Positions 34,227 to 42,254 of a DNA stretch of 64,000 nucleotides are shown here, piece after piece (position 1 is the stretch's first letter; every line of letters starts with the position of its first letter). The translations under genes were made by a program, and so were the position numbers. The notes beneath the pieces are model-generated. The model was not told the DNA's origin. It worked only from the letters and a program-made list of their open reading frames with translations, and searched no databases. The DNA comes from Neorhizobium galegae (GTDB lineage: Bacteria; Pseudomonadota; Alphaproteobacteria; Rhizobiales; Rhizobiaceae), in contig NZ_CP090096.1 of assembly GCF_021391675.1 (NCBI RefSeq), forward strand, positions 682,001 to 746,000. Direction: 5' to 3'.

Positions 34227-34372
34227 CGAAGCTCTCCCTGCCTCTTTAACCCGTTCGAACGCGAGAGCGCGGGTGGCGGTTCCTCGCCCCGGCGGCAACA
34301 ACTCGTCTGATGGAACATCGTGACTCGCTGCGGGTTAGACCAGTGGGAAACCCGAAGAAAAGGAGACCCTTC

Positions 34373-34555
34373 ATGAGCAGCAAACTTCCCCCGACGCCCC
34401 CGGAAAACCTGAGCCACAAGGGCTCCGGCGAGCAGGCCCATACGTCCGATATTAAACCCGGCAAGCTTCAGGCGGCGAATGATCCCGGCAAGCAGGGTCA
34501 GCAAGGCAATACCAAGGTCAACACGACCCACCAGGGTTATCAGCAGGACCGATAG
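34373..34555 (+). CDS. Small hydrophilic protein, probably disordered
   Basis: This 60-residue protein (MSSKLPPTPPENLSHKGSGE onward) is rich in Gly, Gln, Lys, Pro and Asn and has no predicted fold. GGAG sits 8 bases upstream of the ATG. It precedes a second tiny protein by 10 bases. Similar short hydrophilic proteins occur in rhizobia as hypothetical proteins. A stress or desiccation role is a guess. Confidence 0.65.
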   Translation: MSSKLPPTPPENLSHKGSGEQAHTSDIKPGKLQAANDPGKQGQQGNTKVNTTHQGYQQDR

Positions 34556-34565
34556 GGAGTTCATC

Positions 34566-34793
34566 ATGTCGACATCGCAGAAGACACCCGCAAGCATCCG
34601 GCAGGGCGGGCCGGGCGCGTCCCATGAAAATGCCCCCAACGCGAAAAAAGGTGTGCCGCTCGAGGTGAAAAAGCCGCCGGCCGACGACGATCTGCGTTCC
34701 GCCAGCCGCGTTTCGGGCGGCGGCGGCGAACGCGACAGCCACCATAGTCACGATGCGAAGAAGAAGGGTGGTCAGGCGAACACGGCGCATTGA
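34566..34793 (+). CDS. Small His/Gly/Lys-rich hydrophilic protein
   Basis: This 75-residue protein starts MSTSQKTPASIRQGGPGASH and ends SHHSHDAKKKGGQANTAH. It has no hydrophobic core and looks intrinsically disordered. It starts 10 bases after the preceding small gene with GGGAG between, so the two are co-transcribed. It is followed by a strong hairpin. The His-rich segment could bind metal. No function is assigned. Confidence 0.65.
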   Translation: MSTSQKTPASIRQGGPGASHENAPNAKKGVPLEVKKPPADDDLRSASRVSGGGGERDSHHSHDAKKKGGQANTAH

Positions 34794-34817
34794 TCGGCCG
34801 AACCGGATCGGATGACG

Positions 34818-34847
34818 AGCGCTCTCCCGAATAGCCGGGAGGGCGCT
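34818..34847. terminator. Strong hairpin between convergent genes
   Basis: A 12-base stem (34818-34829 with 34836-34847, one G-T pair) with a 6-base loop lies between the small-protein pair and the convergent methyltransferase. There is no clear T tract. It probably stabilises or terminates one or both transcripts. Confidence 0.5.
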
Positions 34848-34867
34848 GTGCTTTCGGCGTCAGGCGA

Positions 34868-35674
34868 TCAGGCGGAGGGAACCACACCCCGGCAGGCCCA
34901 GGCGACGGAGACGAACGAACGCGGACCATCCTGCCTGCCCGCCTCATAGGCGGCCCTGACCGCGGCGTCGGTTTTCGCCCGAAGCCCCGGTTCGAGCAAG
35001 GCTACGTATTTGCCGAGCGGTCCTTCGCCGGCGGCGATCGGCGCCCAGTAGTCGTCGAAGGACTGAAAATCCATCCGGATCATCAGCGAGACTTCCGCCA
35101 CGTCGACGAGACCTTGGCGGATGAAGCTGTCCTTCATCTCGCCCGGCTGCATCATCGGCTGGAAGAAATGGTGGCTTCGCATCTGCCGGGCATTGTCGTC
35201 CAGCATCGAAACCGTGTCCCACATCATCCGCATGGCGGGCATGCCGCCGAGATGATCCCAGACGGTTGCAGCCACCACCCCGCCCGGCCGCACCACGCGC
35301 CGCATTTCGGCAACGGCCTTGTCCGCTTCCGGCACGAAATGCAGGACGAGAAGCGCCATCGCCCGGTCGAAATATCTGTCCGCGAACGGCAGCGCGCAGG
35401 CATCCGCCTGGCTGATCCTGATCCTCGGATCGGTGTTGCGGCGGATCGCCTCTTCGACAAAGACGGGCGAATAGTCGATCGCCGCGATCTCGGAAAGATT
35501 GGCTGCCTTCGGCAGTGCGAATGTCAGGCTTCCCGTGCCGCAGCCGACGTCGAGAACCTTTTCCCCATCTTGAAGACCGGCGAAATCGATCAGCTGGGGT
35601 GCCAGCCGCCGGCTCCAGCGCCCCATGAGTTGCTCATAACCGGCCGCGTTGCGGACATTGAAACTCGATGTCAT
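34868..35674 (-). CDS. Class I SAM-dependent methyltransferase
   Basis: This 268-residue enzyme has motif I VLDVGCGTGSLTFALPKA, the acidic IAAIDYSPVFVEEAIR, QADACALPFADRYFDRAMAL and VVRPGGVVAATVWD, matching a Methyltransf_11 domain. ATG at 35674 has GGGAGG upstream. It is a single-gene unit, convergent with the small-protein pair; upstream lies a 210-base gap with nothing I can support. The substrate is unknown. Confidence 0.88.
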   Translation of the reverse strand: MTSSFNVRNAAGYEQLMGRWSRRLAPQLIDFAGLQDGEKVLDVGCGTGSLTFALPKAANLSEIAAIDYSPVFVEEAIRRNTDPRIRISQADACALPFADRYFDRAMALLVLHFVPEADKAVAEMRRVVRPGGVVAATVWDHLGGMPAMRMMWDTVSMLDDNARQMRSHHFFQPMMQPGEMKDSFIRQGLVDVAEVSLMIRMDFQSFDDYWAPIAAGEGPLGKYVALLEPGLRAKTDAAVRAAYEAGRQDGPRSFVSVAWACRGVVPSA

Positions 35675-35884
35675 GACGCCCTCCCAAGCTTCCGGAACCA
35701 AGGGTACCCCTGGTTTCTCCAGCTGCCAAGACGGCAGAACGGGCTACGCGAGTAGAGGATGGCGTCGGCGCGCCGGCCATTGAGGCTTTGTTGACACCTG
35801 TCAACTCGCCACCGAGCGACCCATCATATCGACCCCGCCGCGGATCATCGGGGGCCATCAAAAGTCCGCAACTACCGGGCTGGT

Positions 35885-36634
35885 TCAGTCCGCCGGCTTG
35901 AAACCTTCGTCGGTCAGGGTCATCGAGGTAAGGTCGAGCCCCATGCCGCGCGCACCTTCGGCGGCGGCACGGCCGATGGCCTTGGTCTGAGCGGCATTGC
36001 CCTTGGCCTGTTCCAGTCCGACACCGAGCAGCAGCGCCTGCATGAACAGGGCTTCCGACATGGACTGCTTGAGGCTGTCGTTGGCGTTGGCGAATTCGCG
36101 AACCGAAGCCATGGTACGCATCACCTGCTGCTTGACGGCAGCCGTTGCCGCCTGGCTCGGATCGTCGGTCGAACCGCGCGTCGCCTGCCAGGCGCCGATC
36201 CACCAGACCGTATAGGCGTCGGCCAGGTTGTCGATCCGCAACCCGTATTTGGCGAGCGGCGCCCGCATCTCCTCGATGATGTCGCGGGAGGCGACCAACT
36301 GGGCGAGGTCGTCCGCCCCCTTCGGATCGACAGCCCGGCTCTTGGCGACGAAGCTGGCGAGATTGGCCGTGCGGCGGGCTTTCGAGGGGACGTAACGGAA
36401 ACTGTCCGGCCGCAGCGGCCGGGCGGTCTCGGGGGTGGCGGATGCCGGGGCCTGGTTGCCCTTGCGCTGCATCTGCCGGCGCAGCGTCTCGGCGATAGGC
36501 CCCATGTTCAGCGTCGCTTCGAACGCGCCGGGGCTGAGCGGGCCTGAAAAATCGGCCCGTGCCGGGACGTTTCCGGCGCCAAGGAGGGTAAGGCCCGCCA
36601 GTAGAATTGTTAGATACCTTGCGTTTGCCCGCAT
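35885..36634 (-). CDS. Exported protein of unknown function (DUF6683-like)
   Basis: This 249-residue protein has a signal peptide (MRANARYLTILLAGLTLLGA, cleavage near ARAD) and a helical mature domain with NLADAYTVWWIGAWQATRG, VMRTMASVREFANANDSLKQ and MSEALFMQALLLGVGLEQAK. The pattern resembles DUF6683-type proteins, but I am not certain of the name. ATG at 36634 follows GGGGGAG. The role is unknown and there is no operon partner. Confidence 0.6.
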   Translation of the reverse strand: MRANARYLTILLAGLTLLGAGNVPARADFSGPLSPGAFEATLNMGPIAETLRRQMQRKGNQAPASATPETARPLRPDSFRYVPSKARRTANLASFVAKSRAVDPKGADDLAQLVASRDIIEEMRAPLAKYGLRIDNLADAYTVWWIGAWQATRGSTDDPSQAATAAVKQQVMRTMASVREFANANDSLKQSMSEALFMQALLLGVGLEQAKGNAAQTKAIGRAAAEGARGMGLDLTSMTLTDEGFKPAD

Positions 36635-36704
36635 CGCCGACTCCCCCGAAATACGATTGGCAATATATGCGCCGCGCTCGTGTCGGCAAGTTGAATGGCA
36701 GATA

Positions 36705-37475
36705 TCAGCCTGCGTACTTGCGCGTCCTGACGGCTTCGCCAAAGGCCTCGAACAGGGCGCGGTTGATGGGATTGATCTGCGGGTCGTATTCGGCATGCCA
36801 TTGGACGCCAAGGGCGAACCCTTCCGCCTCCTTGAACCGGATCGCCTCGATCGTGCCGTCTTCCGCCACGCCTTCGGCGATGATGCGGGTTCCCAGTTCG
36901 TCTATCCCCTGGCCGTGGAGGGAGTTGACCCGGATCGTCTCGCGGCCGAGCAGGCGCGCGAACGTGCCGTCCGGGGTCAGCCGGACGTCGTGCCGGTCGG
37001 CAAAGACGACGGTCAGGTCCGGGTGGATCTCGCCATTTTCCAGGCGCGGCATGCGGTGGTTCATGCGACCGGGCAGCTCGCGGATCTCCGGGTGCAGCGA
37101 GCCGCCGGCCGCGACATTCATCTCCTGAAAACCTCGACAGATGCCGAATACCGGTATGCCGGCAGCAACGCAGGCACTGATCAGCGGCAGGGCGACTGCA
37201 TCCCGGTTCTGGTCATAGGGTTCGTGGCGGGCATGCGGCTCGATGTTGAAATGGCTCGGATGGACATTGGCCCTGGCGCCGGTCAGGAGGATGCCGTCGA
37301 CGGTGTCGAGCAACGTCGGAATGTCGGTGATGTTTGGATTGCCGGCAAACATCAGCGGCAGGGCGCCTGTGACGTCCGCGATTGCCCGGAGGTTCTGCTC
37401 GCCGACGAGTTGGGCGGAAAAACGGTTCTCGACACTATGGGTATTCCCGATGACGCCGATCACGGGTCTGGACAT
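36705..37475 (-). CDS. Class I glutamine amidotransferase-like hydrolase (PuuD type)
   Basis: This 256-residue protein resembles gamma-glutamyl-gamma-aminobutyrate hydrolase. The catalytic triad is visible as GICRGFQEMNVAAGG (nucleophile Cys) and GVQWHAEYDP (His and Glu). PVIGVIGN starts the fold and DGILLTGARANVHPSHF matches the PuuD substrate region. The rest of the putrescine (puu) pathway is not nearby, so another gamma-glutamyl amide may be the substrate. It runs alone on the minus strand. Confidence 0.88.
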   Translation of the reverse strand: MSRPVIGVIGNTHSVENRFSAQLVGEQNLRAIADVTGALPLMFAGNPNITDIPTLLDTVDGILLTGARANVHPSHFNIEPHARHEPYDQNRDAVALPLISACVAAGIPVFGICRGFQEMNVAAGGSLHPEIRELPGRMNHRMPRLENGEIHPDLTVVFADRHDVRLTPDGTFARLLGRETIRVNSLHGQGIDELGTRIIAEGVAEDGTIEAIRFKEAEGFALGVQWHAEYDPQINPINRALFEAFGEAVRTRKYAG

Positions 37476-37566
37476 TGCTCAATTCCATCTTCCAGCCGCA
37501 GTGCTTCGACAAGAGATCTGCGGGCAATTTCAAATTTCACTTCGAGTTTCATGTGTGGAACGAATT

Positions 37567-37896
37567 TCACTTGCGGACTGCCCCCACCCTCGCAAGCACC
37601 TCGCTCGGGATCGCATACCTCTTGATGATGTCGCGATTGTTCCGAAGACCGCAGATTTCGCGCTGAATGAACAGCCCCCAGACGGCGTCCGCCGCATCGT
37701 CGCGAAGGCTCTCCCGCAGCACCTCGTTGTCGCGCTCCGGGTCCCAGGCATTCAACTCGGCGAGCGCCTCCTCCACCTTCAGCCCCTGCCGCCCCAGCGC
37801 TGCCGCGCGCTCGGACATCAGCTCGTATTCGAGGACGTTAAGGCCGGTATTGGCGAAACCTGGCTGATGGAACGACTGGGGAGGGCGGACGCTCAT
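37567..37896 (-). CDS. DUF6665-like conserved protein
   Basis: This 109-residue protein has GLNVLEYELMSERAAALGRQ, DDAADAVWGLFIQREICGLR and YAIPSEVLARVG. It looks all-helical and is conserved in rhizobia; the name DUF6665 is from memory. There is no signal peptide or known catalytic motif. It is upstream of the PuuD-like gene on the same strand with an about 90-base gap. Confidence 0.7.
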   Translation of the reverse strand: MSVRPPQSFHQPGFANTGLNVLEYELMSERAAALGRQGLKVEEALAELNAWDPERDNEVLRESLRDDAADAVWGLFIQREICGLRNNRDIIKRYAIPSEVLARVGAVRK

Positions 37897-38328
37897 GGGA
37901 AATACCTGGAGTTTCCACCAATGTTAGTCGATTGCTGCGGCGCGTCAAATAAGGAATGGTGCGTGTGGCGTGGATGGTGCACCGGAGGACGCCTCGCCAG
38001 GGGCACCGACGAACACGCGGGTCTTTTCAGCGTGGTCCACTGCGACGCCGGTTTCTCGCGCCGCAGAGCTTCGATGGGCTTGGAATTCGTGACTATTGCG
38101 ATGCCCGGCGGAGATGCGTGCGGTGCCAACAATGGCGACATGTTGGAGCTCCCGTAACATGAGGCCCCTAGCATTACAGGCCGAAAACGAGTGGCGACCA
38201 CCCGTTTCATGCGCGCCGGCGCACAGATCCAGCCGACCGATAACAAAGCGCTCCGCAAGAATACCGAACAGGCGCGGGGCGTTGTCCGTCGGATCGTCAG
38301 AGGCGAGTTCCTGATCACCAGTTGGCGA
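37897..38328. other. 432-base gap without a supported gene
   Basis: I see no reading frame with family similarity or a good start in this stretch; frames found there are shadows or read-through. No tRNA cloverleaf was recognised. A structured RNA cannot be excluded by eye. Confidence 0.4.
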
Positions 38329-39399
38329 TCAGTCGAGCTTGGCCTCGGCCAGAGCCGCACCGTCTTGCGCGAGGTCCACGCTTGCGACCACCGACATGCC
38401 AGGGACGAGCCTGTCGGTGAGTCTCTGTCGCGGCTCGATGGCGATCCGGACCGGAATGCGCTGGGCAACCTTGGTGAAGTTGCCGGTGGCGTTGTCGGCC
38501 TTGATGACCGAGAATTCCGAACCCGTGGCCGGCGCGAAACGCTCGATCCGGCCGGTAAATTTTTCATGCCCCAGGGCATCGACGGTGAAGGTCACCTTCT
38601 GGCCGGCAGTCATGCCGCCGAGCTGGGTTTCCTTGAAATTGGCGACCACCCAGACTTTGGTAGGCACGACTGAGCCGATCTGGGTGCCGATCGAGACATA
38701 CTGGCCGATGCGACCGGCGACCTCGCCGAGCGTACCGTCCTGCGGGGCGGTGATGCGGGTATTGGCAAGGTCGATTTCGGCAAGCTTCACCGCCGCCTTG
38801 GCGCTTTCGACATTGGCTTCCAGCGACTTGCGGCTGACCACGATTGTGTTGAGGTCCTGCTCGGTGACGAGTTCGGCGGCTTCGGCCTGGTGGACGGCGG
38901 CCTGCGCCTGGTTGAAGGCGGCGCGGTTCTTTTCGGCCTCGCTCTGGGTGGCGATGTTCTTTTCGAGCAGGCTCTGAGTGCGGTCGTAGGTGGTCCTGGC
39001 GGCATCGAAGGCGGCGTTGGCGCTTTCGACGGCGGCCTTGGCGGACTGGATCTTGGCTTCGGCCGACTTGCGGCTTTGTTCGGAATTGGAGAGCGAAGCT
39101 TCTGCTGTTGCGAGCGCCGCTTTGGCCTGTTCCAGCTTCTGGGCGTAGATGCGGTCGTCGATCCTGGCGATCAGGTCGCCTCGGCTGACGCTCTGGTAGT
39201 CCTGGACCGGCACCTCAGTGAGGTAACCGGCAAGCTGCGGGCTGAGGATCGTCACCTGGCCGCGCACATAGGCGTCGTTGGTCGTCTCGAGCGTGCCGTG
39301 GAAGGGCGGCAGGTTCCAGGCATAAAGCACCACGACAATGCCGGCGGCGCCGATGGCAAGTGCCACATAGGTGGCGATGAAGCGGAAGATCTTGGACAT
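38329..39399 (-). CDS. HlyD/EmrA-family membrane fusion protein
   Basis: This 356-residue periplasmic adaptor has one N-terminal membrane helix (ATYVALAIGAAGIVVVLYAW). A biotinyl-lipoyl half follows (AYVRGQVTILSPQLAGYL), then long coiled-coil helices (residues about 90-200, rich in Ala, Gln and Glu). The returning lipoyl half is ANTRITAPQDGTLGEV. It bridges the DHA2 exporter to an outer-membrane channel. It is the last gene of the marR-exporter-adaptor unit, 39 bases after the exporter stop. Confidence 0.92.
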   Translation of the reverse strand: MSKIFRFIATYVALAIGAAGIVVVLYAWNLPPFHGTLETTNDAYVRGQVTILSPQLAGYLTEVPVQDYQSVSRGDLIARIDDRIYAQKLEQAKAALATAEASLSNSEQSRKSAEAKIQSAKAAVESANAAFDAARTTYDRTQSLLEKNIATQSEAEKNRAAFNQAQAAVHQAEAAELVTEQDLNTIVVSRKSLEANVESAKAAVKLAEIDLANTRITAPQDGTLGEVAGRIGQYVSIGTQIGSVVPTKVWVVANFKETQLGGMTAGQKVTFTVDALGHEKFTGRIERFAPATGSEFSVIKADNATGNFTKVAQRIPVRIAIEPRQRLTDRLVPGMSVVASVDLAQDGAALAEAKLD

Positions 39400-39438
39400 G
39401 GCAGTTTCGTTTCTTGTTTTCGGGCTCTGCTCGGGGCT

Positions 39439-41169
39439 TCAGGCAGCGGCGGGCGTCGGGGTCTTGATTGGCAAAAGCCGGTGGCGGTTGCGCCAGGCGA
39501 CGTGGAGGAGAAGGAAGGCAAGCGCGGCGAGCGAGGCCCAGGCGGTCAGCAGAAAGGAGTCGTTGTAGGCGAGCGCATAGGCCTGCTGCTGCACCTGCCT
39601 GGCGAAAAGGGCGGCGCCTTGCACCACCTGCTGGTTGGGGTCTGTCAGCACCTTGCCATAGGCGCCGCCGAGCTGATTCAGCCGGGTTGCCACCAGCGGA
39701 TCGGTCGAGGCGAGCTCGGAGACCAGCCGGAAGGAATGGAACTGCTCGCGCCACTGCACGAAGGTGCCGTAAAGGGCGCTGCCCAGATAACCGCCGATCT
39801 TCTGGGTGGCGAGAAAAACGACGATGAAGGAGAGGATGTAGCTCGGGCCGCGTTTCATCGCAGCGCCCATGCCGATCATCAGCGCCGGGGGCAGGAAGAG
39901 GCCGCTCGCGAAGCTCACCAGGAATTGGCTGAGATACATTTGTTCCGGCCGGGTGAGGATGGTCGACTGGCTGTCCATGTAGCTGCCCACCGCCACCAGC
40001 AGCAGCGAGACGGCGTGGATCGCCGAGGCGCGGCCGGGCTTCATGATGATGGCGCAGACGACGCCTGAAGCGACGGCACCAGCGAGGATGACCCAGTAGA
40101 GCCCGGCCATCTGCTCGTTCAGCATGCCCGCATTGCGCAGAAAATTGATCGCGCCGCTGGTCTGTTCGGAAAACACGAGGCGAGACACCATCAGAGCGCC
40201 GGTGAAATGCAGGATTTCGCGGGAGGTGAGCCAGCGGATATCGACCAGATGGTTCTTCCGGTTGAGCTCGATCGCGGCAAAGATCGCCGAAGCAGCGATG
40301 CCGGCGATGATCATCCAGGCGAGCCAGTCGACCGCCGTCCACCAGTAGAGCCGGCCGACGGTGAACACCACGGCAAAACAGCCGAGCCCGATGGCGAGGA
40401 AGACGTAGCTGATGACATCGAGGCTGCTGATCACTTTCGCACGCGGCGGCGAGGCGAGCGGCAGCACGTAGACGAGGCCGAGCGAGACCATGGCAAGCCC
40501 CATCTCGACGAGATAGAGCGCATGATAACCGCCGATATCCAGCAGATAGGGCGAGATGATGCCGGTCACCGGCGAGGGGAGGGCCAGCGCCGTCAGCGAG
40601 ACGCAGAGGCCGATGCTCAACTTCTTTGCCGGGGCAACCGGCTCGAGAATATAGAGGAAACCGAGCGACGTCATCGGCGCTGCGGCGACGCCTGCGAAGA
40701 AGCGCAGTGCCAGCGCGCTTTCGTAACTGTCCGTCCAGAAATGCGCCAGGCAGACGAGCACATAGACGACGATCGCCACCTCGGCGAAGTTCCGGAGGCC
40801 GTATTGGGCCCGCACTTTGAAGAGCAGCAGCGTCAGGCTGGCATTCGGGAAGAGATAGGCCGCCATCAGCCAGGTGGCTTCGGTCTGGGTCAGATCCATC
40901 GGGCCGGCGATCTGCTGCAGGTTGGTGGAGATGAAGCTCATGCCGAGCCCTTGCGTGAGCGCAATCAGCGTGCCGGCCAGCATGTAGGCGGCGACCATTC
41001 TATGCGACTTGGGCACGAAGGCAGGCGGCGCGGCCGGGGCAGGTGGGGAAGCGGGCTCAGGCCGGGCCTCGATTGCCTCAACGGTTTCGGCCGGCTCCGC
41101 GTTTCTGCGGAAATCCGGCCGTATGATGGTTGCGTCTTCCTGCCTTGCTGCTGTCTCACGCGGGGACAT
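39439..41169 (-). CDS. DHA2-family MFS drug exporter (EmrB-like)
   Basis: This 576-residue, 14-helix exporter starts with an about 55-residue Pro/Ala-rich cytoplasmic tail, then MVAAYMLAGTLIALTQGLGM and TEATWLMAAYLFPNASLTLL, where DHA2 motifs normally lie. SPVTGIISPYLLDIGG is a DHA2 motif C-like stretch. The start at 41169 overlaps the MarR gene by 14 bases, and the frame open further upstream is MarR in another frame. It exports small toxic compounds with the adaptor encoded downstream. Confidence 0.9.
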   Translation of the reverse strand: MSPRETAARQEDATIIRPDFRRNAEPAETVEAIEARPEPASPPAPAAPPAFVPKSHRMVAAYMLAGTLIALTQGLGMSFISTNLQQIAGPMDLTQTEATWLMAAYLFPNASLTLLLFKVRAQYGLRNFAEVAIVVYVLVCLAHFWTDSYESALALRFFAGVAAAPMTSLGFLYILEPVAPAKKLSIGLCVSLTALALPSPVTGIISPYLLDIGGYHALYLVEMGLAMVSLGLVYVLPLASPPRAKVISSLDVISYVFLAIGLGCFAVVFTVGRLYWWTAVDWLAWMIIAGIAASAIFAAIELNRKNHLVDIRWLTSREILHFTGALMVSRLVFSEQTSGAINFLRNAGMLNEQMAGLYWVILAGAVASGVVCAIIMKPGRASAIHAVSLLLVAVGSYMDSQSTILTRPEQMYLSQFLVSFASGLFLPPALMIGMGAAMKRGPSYILSFIVVFLATQKIGGYLGSALYGTFVQWREQFHSFRLVSELASTDPLVATRLNQLGGAYGKVLTDPNQQVVQGAALFARQVQQQAYALAYNDSFLLTAWASLAALAFLLLHVAWRNRHRLLPIKTPTPAAA

Positions 41170-41611
41170 CGATGTCCTCCAGCTCGCCGATATTGGCCGT
41201 GATCCGCTCGAACAGGGCCATGGCGACATGCATCTGGCCGGCATCGATGTCCTGAAAGATCTGCTCGCGCATGCGGTCGCCGATCGAGCGGACGAGGTTT
41301 GCCTGTTCCTCGCCATGGACCGTCAGAAACAGAAGCTTGACGCGGCGGTCGTTCGGGTCCGGCCGGCGTTCGATCAGGCCGTTCTCCTCCATCCGGTCGA
41401 GCAGGCGCACCATGGTCGCCTGTTCGAGTTCCAGCTCGCACGCAAGCTCGCTCTGCGTCATGTTCTGCTTCTTGGCGAGGCGGAACAGGGCGCGGGCGCG
41501 CGGATAAGTCAGCCCATGTGCCGTCACCTGCTGGTTGAATGCCGTGCGGATCTTGCGGCTGACCTTGGTCAGCGCCTCAAGGAATTCAGATGCGATTGGA
41601 TCAGGTTTCAT
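41156..41611 (-). CDS. MarR-family regulator of the efflux operon
   Basis: This 151-residue winged-helix protein has LTYPRARALFRLAKKQNMTQ, SELACELELEQATMVRLLDR and the wing RPDPNDRRVKLLFLTVHGEE. It is the first gene of the emr-type unit and overlaps the exporter gene, so autoregulation is expected. Two inverted repeats sit at and near its promoter. Many MarR proteins are released by phenolic or other small ligands, which the pump would export. Confidence 0.93.
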   Translation of the reverse strand: MKPDPIASEFLEALTKVSRKIRTAFNQQVTAHGLTYPRARALFRLAKKQNMTQSELACELELEQATMVRLLDRMEENGLIERRPDPNDRRVKLLFLTVHGEEQANLVRSIGDRMREQIFQDIDAGQMHVAMALFERITANIGELEDIDVPA

Positions 41612-41624
41612 CGTGAGCTTAAGG

Positions 41625-41671
41625 TTAGTGTGCTAAGTTTTATATGTGCATTAGTTAGCATGCCAACTAAT
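41625..41671 (-). promoter_or_regulatory. MarR promoter and operators
   Basis: On the minus strand, TTGGCA (41661-41666) and TATAAA (41639-41644) with a 16-base spacer form a promoter for marR. A 22-base near-perfect palindrome (41650-41671) covers the -35 box, and TTAG-TGTG-CTAA lies at 41625-41636 downstream of the -10. Both match the position and form expected for MarR autorepression sites. Confidence 0.75.
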
Positions 41672-41835
41672 TTGTTTCAAGGGGCGGAGCGTAAGGCGTG
41701 AATTTCGGAGGCGGATGGTCAGGGAAGCGCCACTTTTGGCACGGGGTCTCCCAGGATTAACGTCGCGTTAACCATGGCTGGCTTAGGAATGTTGGTGCGC
41801 GAATGACCTGCGCGCCTAACCTCTATGGGATCAAC

Positions 41836-42039
41836 ATGTACGTTGTATCGGTGCTCGACAATGGCGACCAAAGGACATTCGTGTCCGAAAGCCTGAAAAT
41901 ACTAGACCGGATCGTCTACGCAACCATCTGCGGTTCTCCGAAGCAGTTCCTGCTGTCCGAGGTAGTCGATATCGTCCCGGTCGACGCAACGCCGACCAAA
42001 GCTCCAACGACACGAAACCTCGCTTCCCTCGTCCAATAG
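41836..42039 (+). CDS. Small hypothetical protein
   Basis: This 67-residue frame begins MYVVSVLDNGDQRTFVSESL and continues with a balanced, fold-like composition (SPKQFLLSEVVDIVPV). ATG at 41836 is preferred over 41803 because GGGAT lies just upstream. There is no similarity I recognise. It diverges from the MarR gene. It could be a real small protein, but coding is not certain. Confidence 0.45.
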   Translation: MYVVSVLDNGDQRTFVSESLKILDRIVYATICGSPKQFLLSEVVDIVPVDATPTKAPTTRNLASLVQ

Positions 42040-42193
42040 TCCGCTCGCGGACTGAAGGATCGAAGAGATGAAACGATCGCGTTTCCGCGAACCGCCCGCG
42101 CATCCGTAGCTGGACTGCCTGGCCGTGGGCTCGTTCGCGCCTCTGCTCATGTCGGCTGCAACCGATCACAAAACGGGGTCGCAGCCGCGGAGG

Positions 42194-42220
42194 GCTCGCC
42201 GGCAAAGGTCGGCGAGCTTT
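42194..42220 (+). terminator. Possible rho-independent terminator
   Basis: GCTCGCCG (42194-42201) pairs with CGGCGAGC (42210-42217) and is followed by TTTAAT. It could end the transcript of the small protein at 41836 or a short RNA from this otherwise empty 215-base gap. Confidence 0.5.
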
Positions 42221-42254
42221 AATACTCCCGTGCGTGGCTCTAGCCGCCGCCGCC

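Noticed and set aside
34868..35674. A link between this methyltransferase and the iron-box methyltransferase at 21956
   Set aside because: The two proteins share only the general SAM fold and have unrelated neighbourhoods, so no common pathway is supported.
37893..38579. A 228-codon minus-strand frame across the 37.9-38.3 kb gap
   Set aside because: It overlaps the adaptor gene in another frame, is Arg/Ser/Pro-rich and has no recognised motif.
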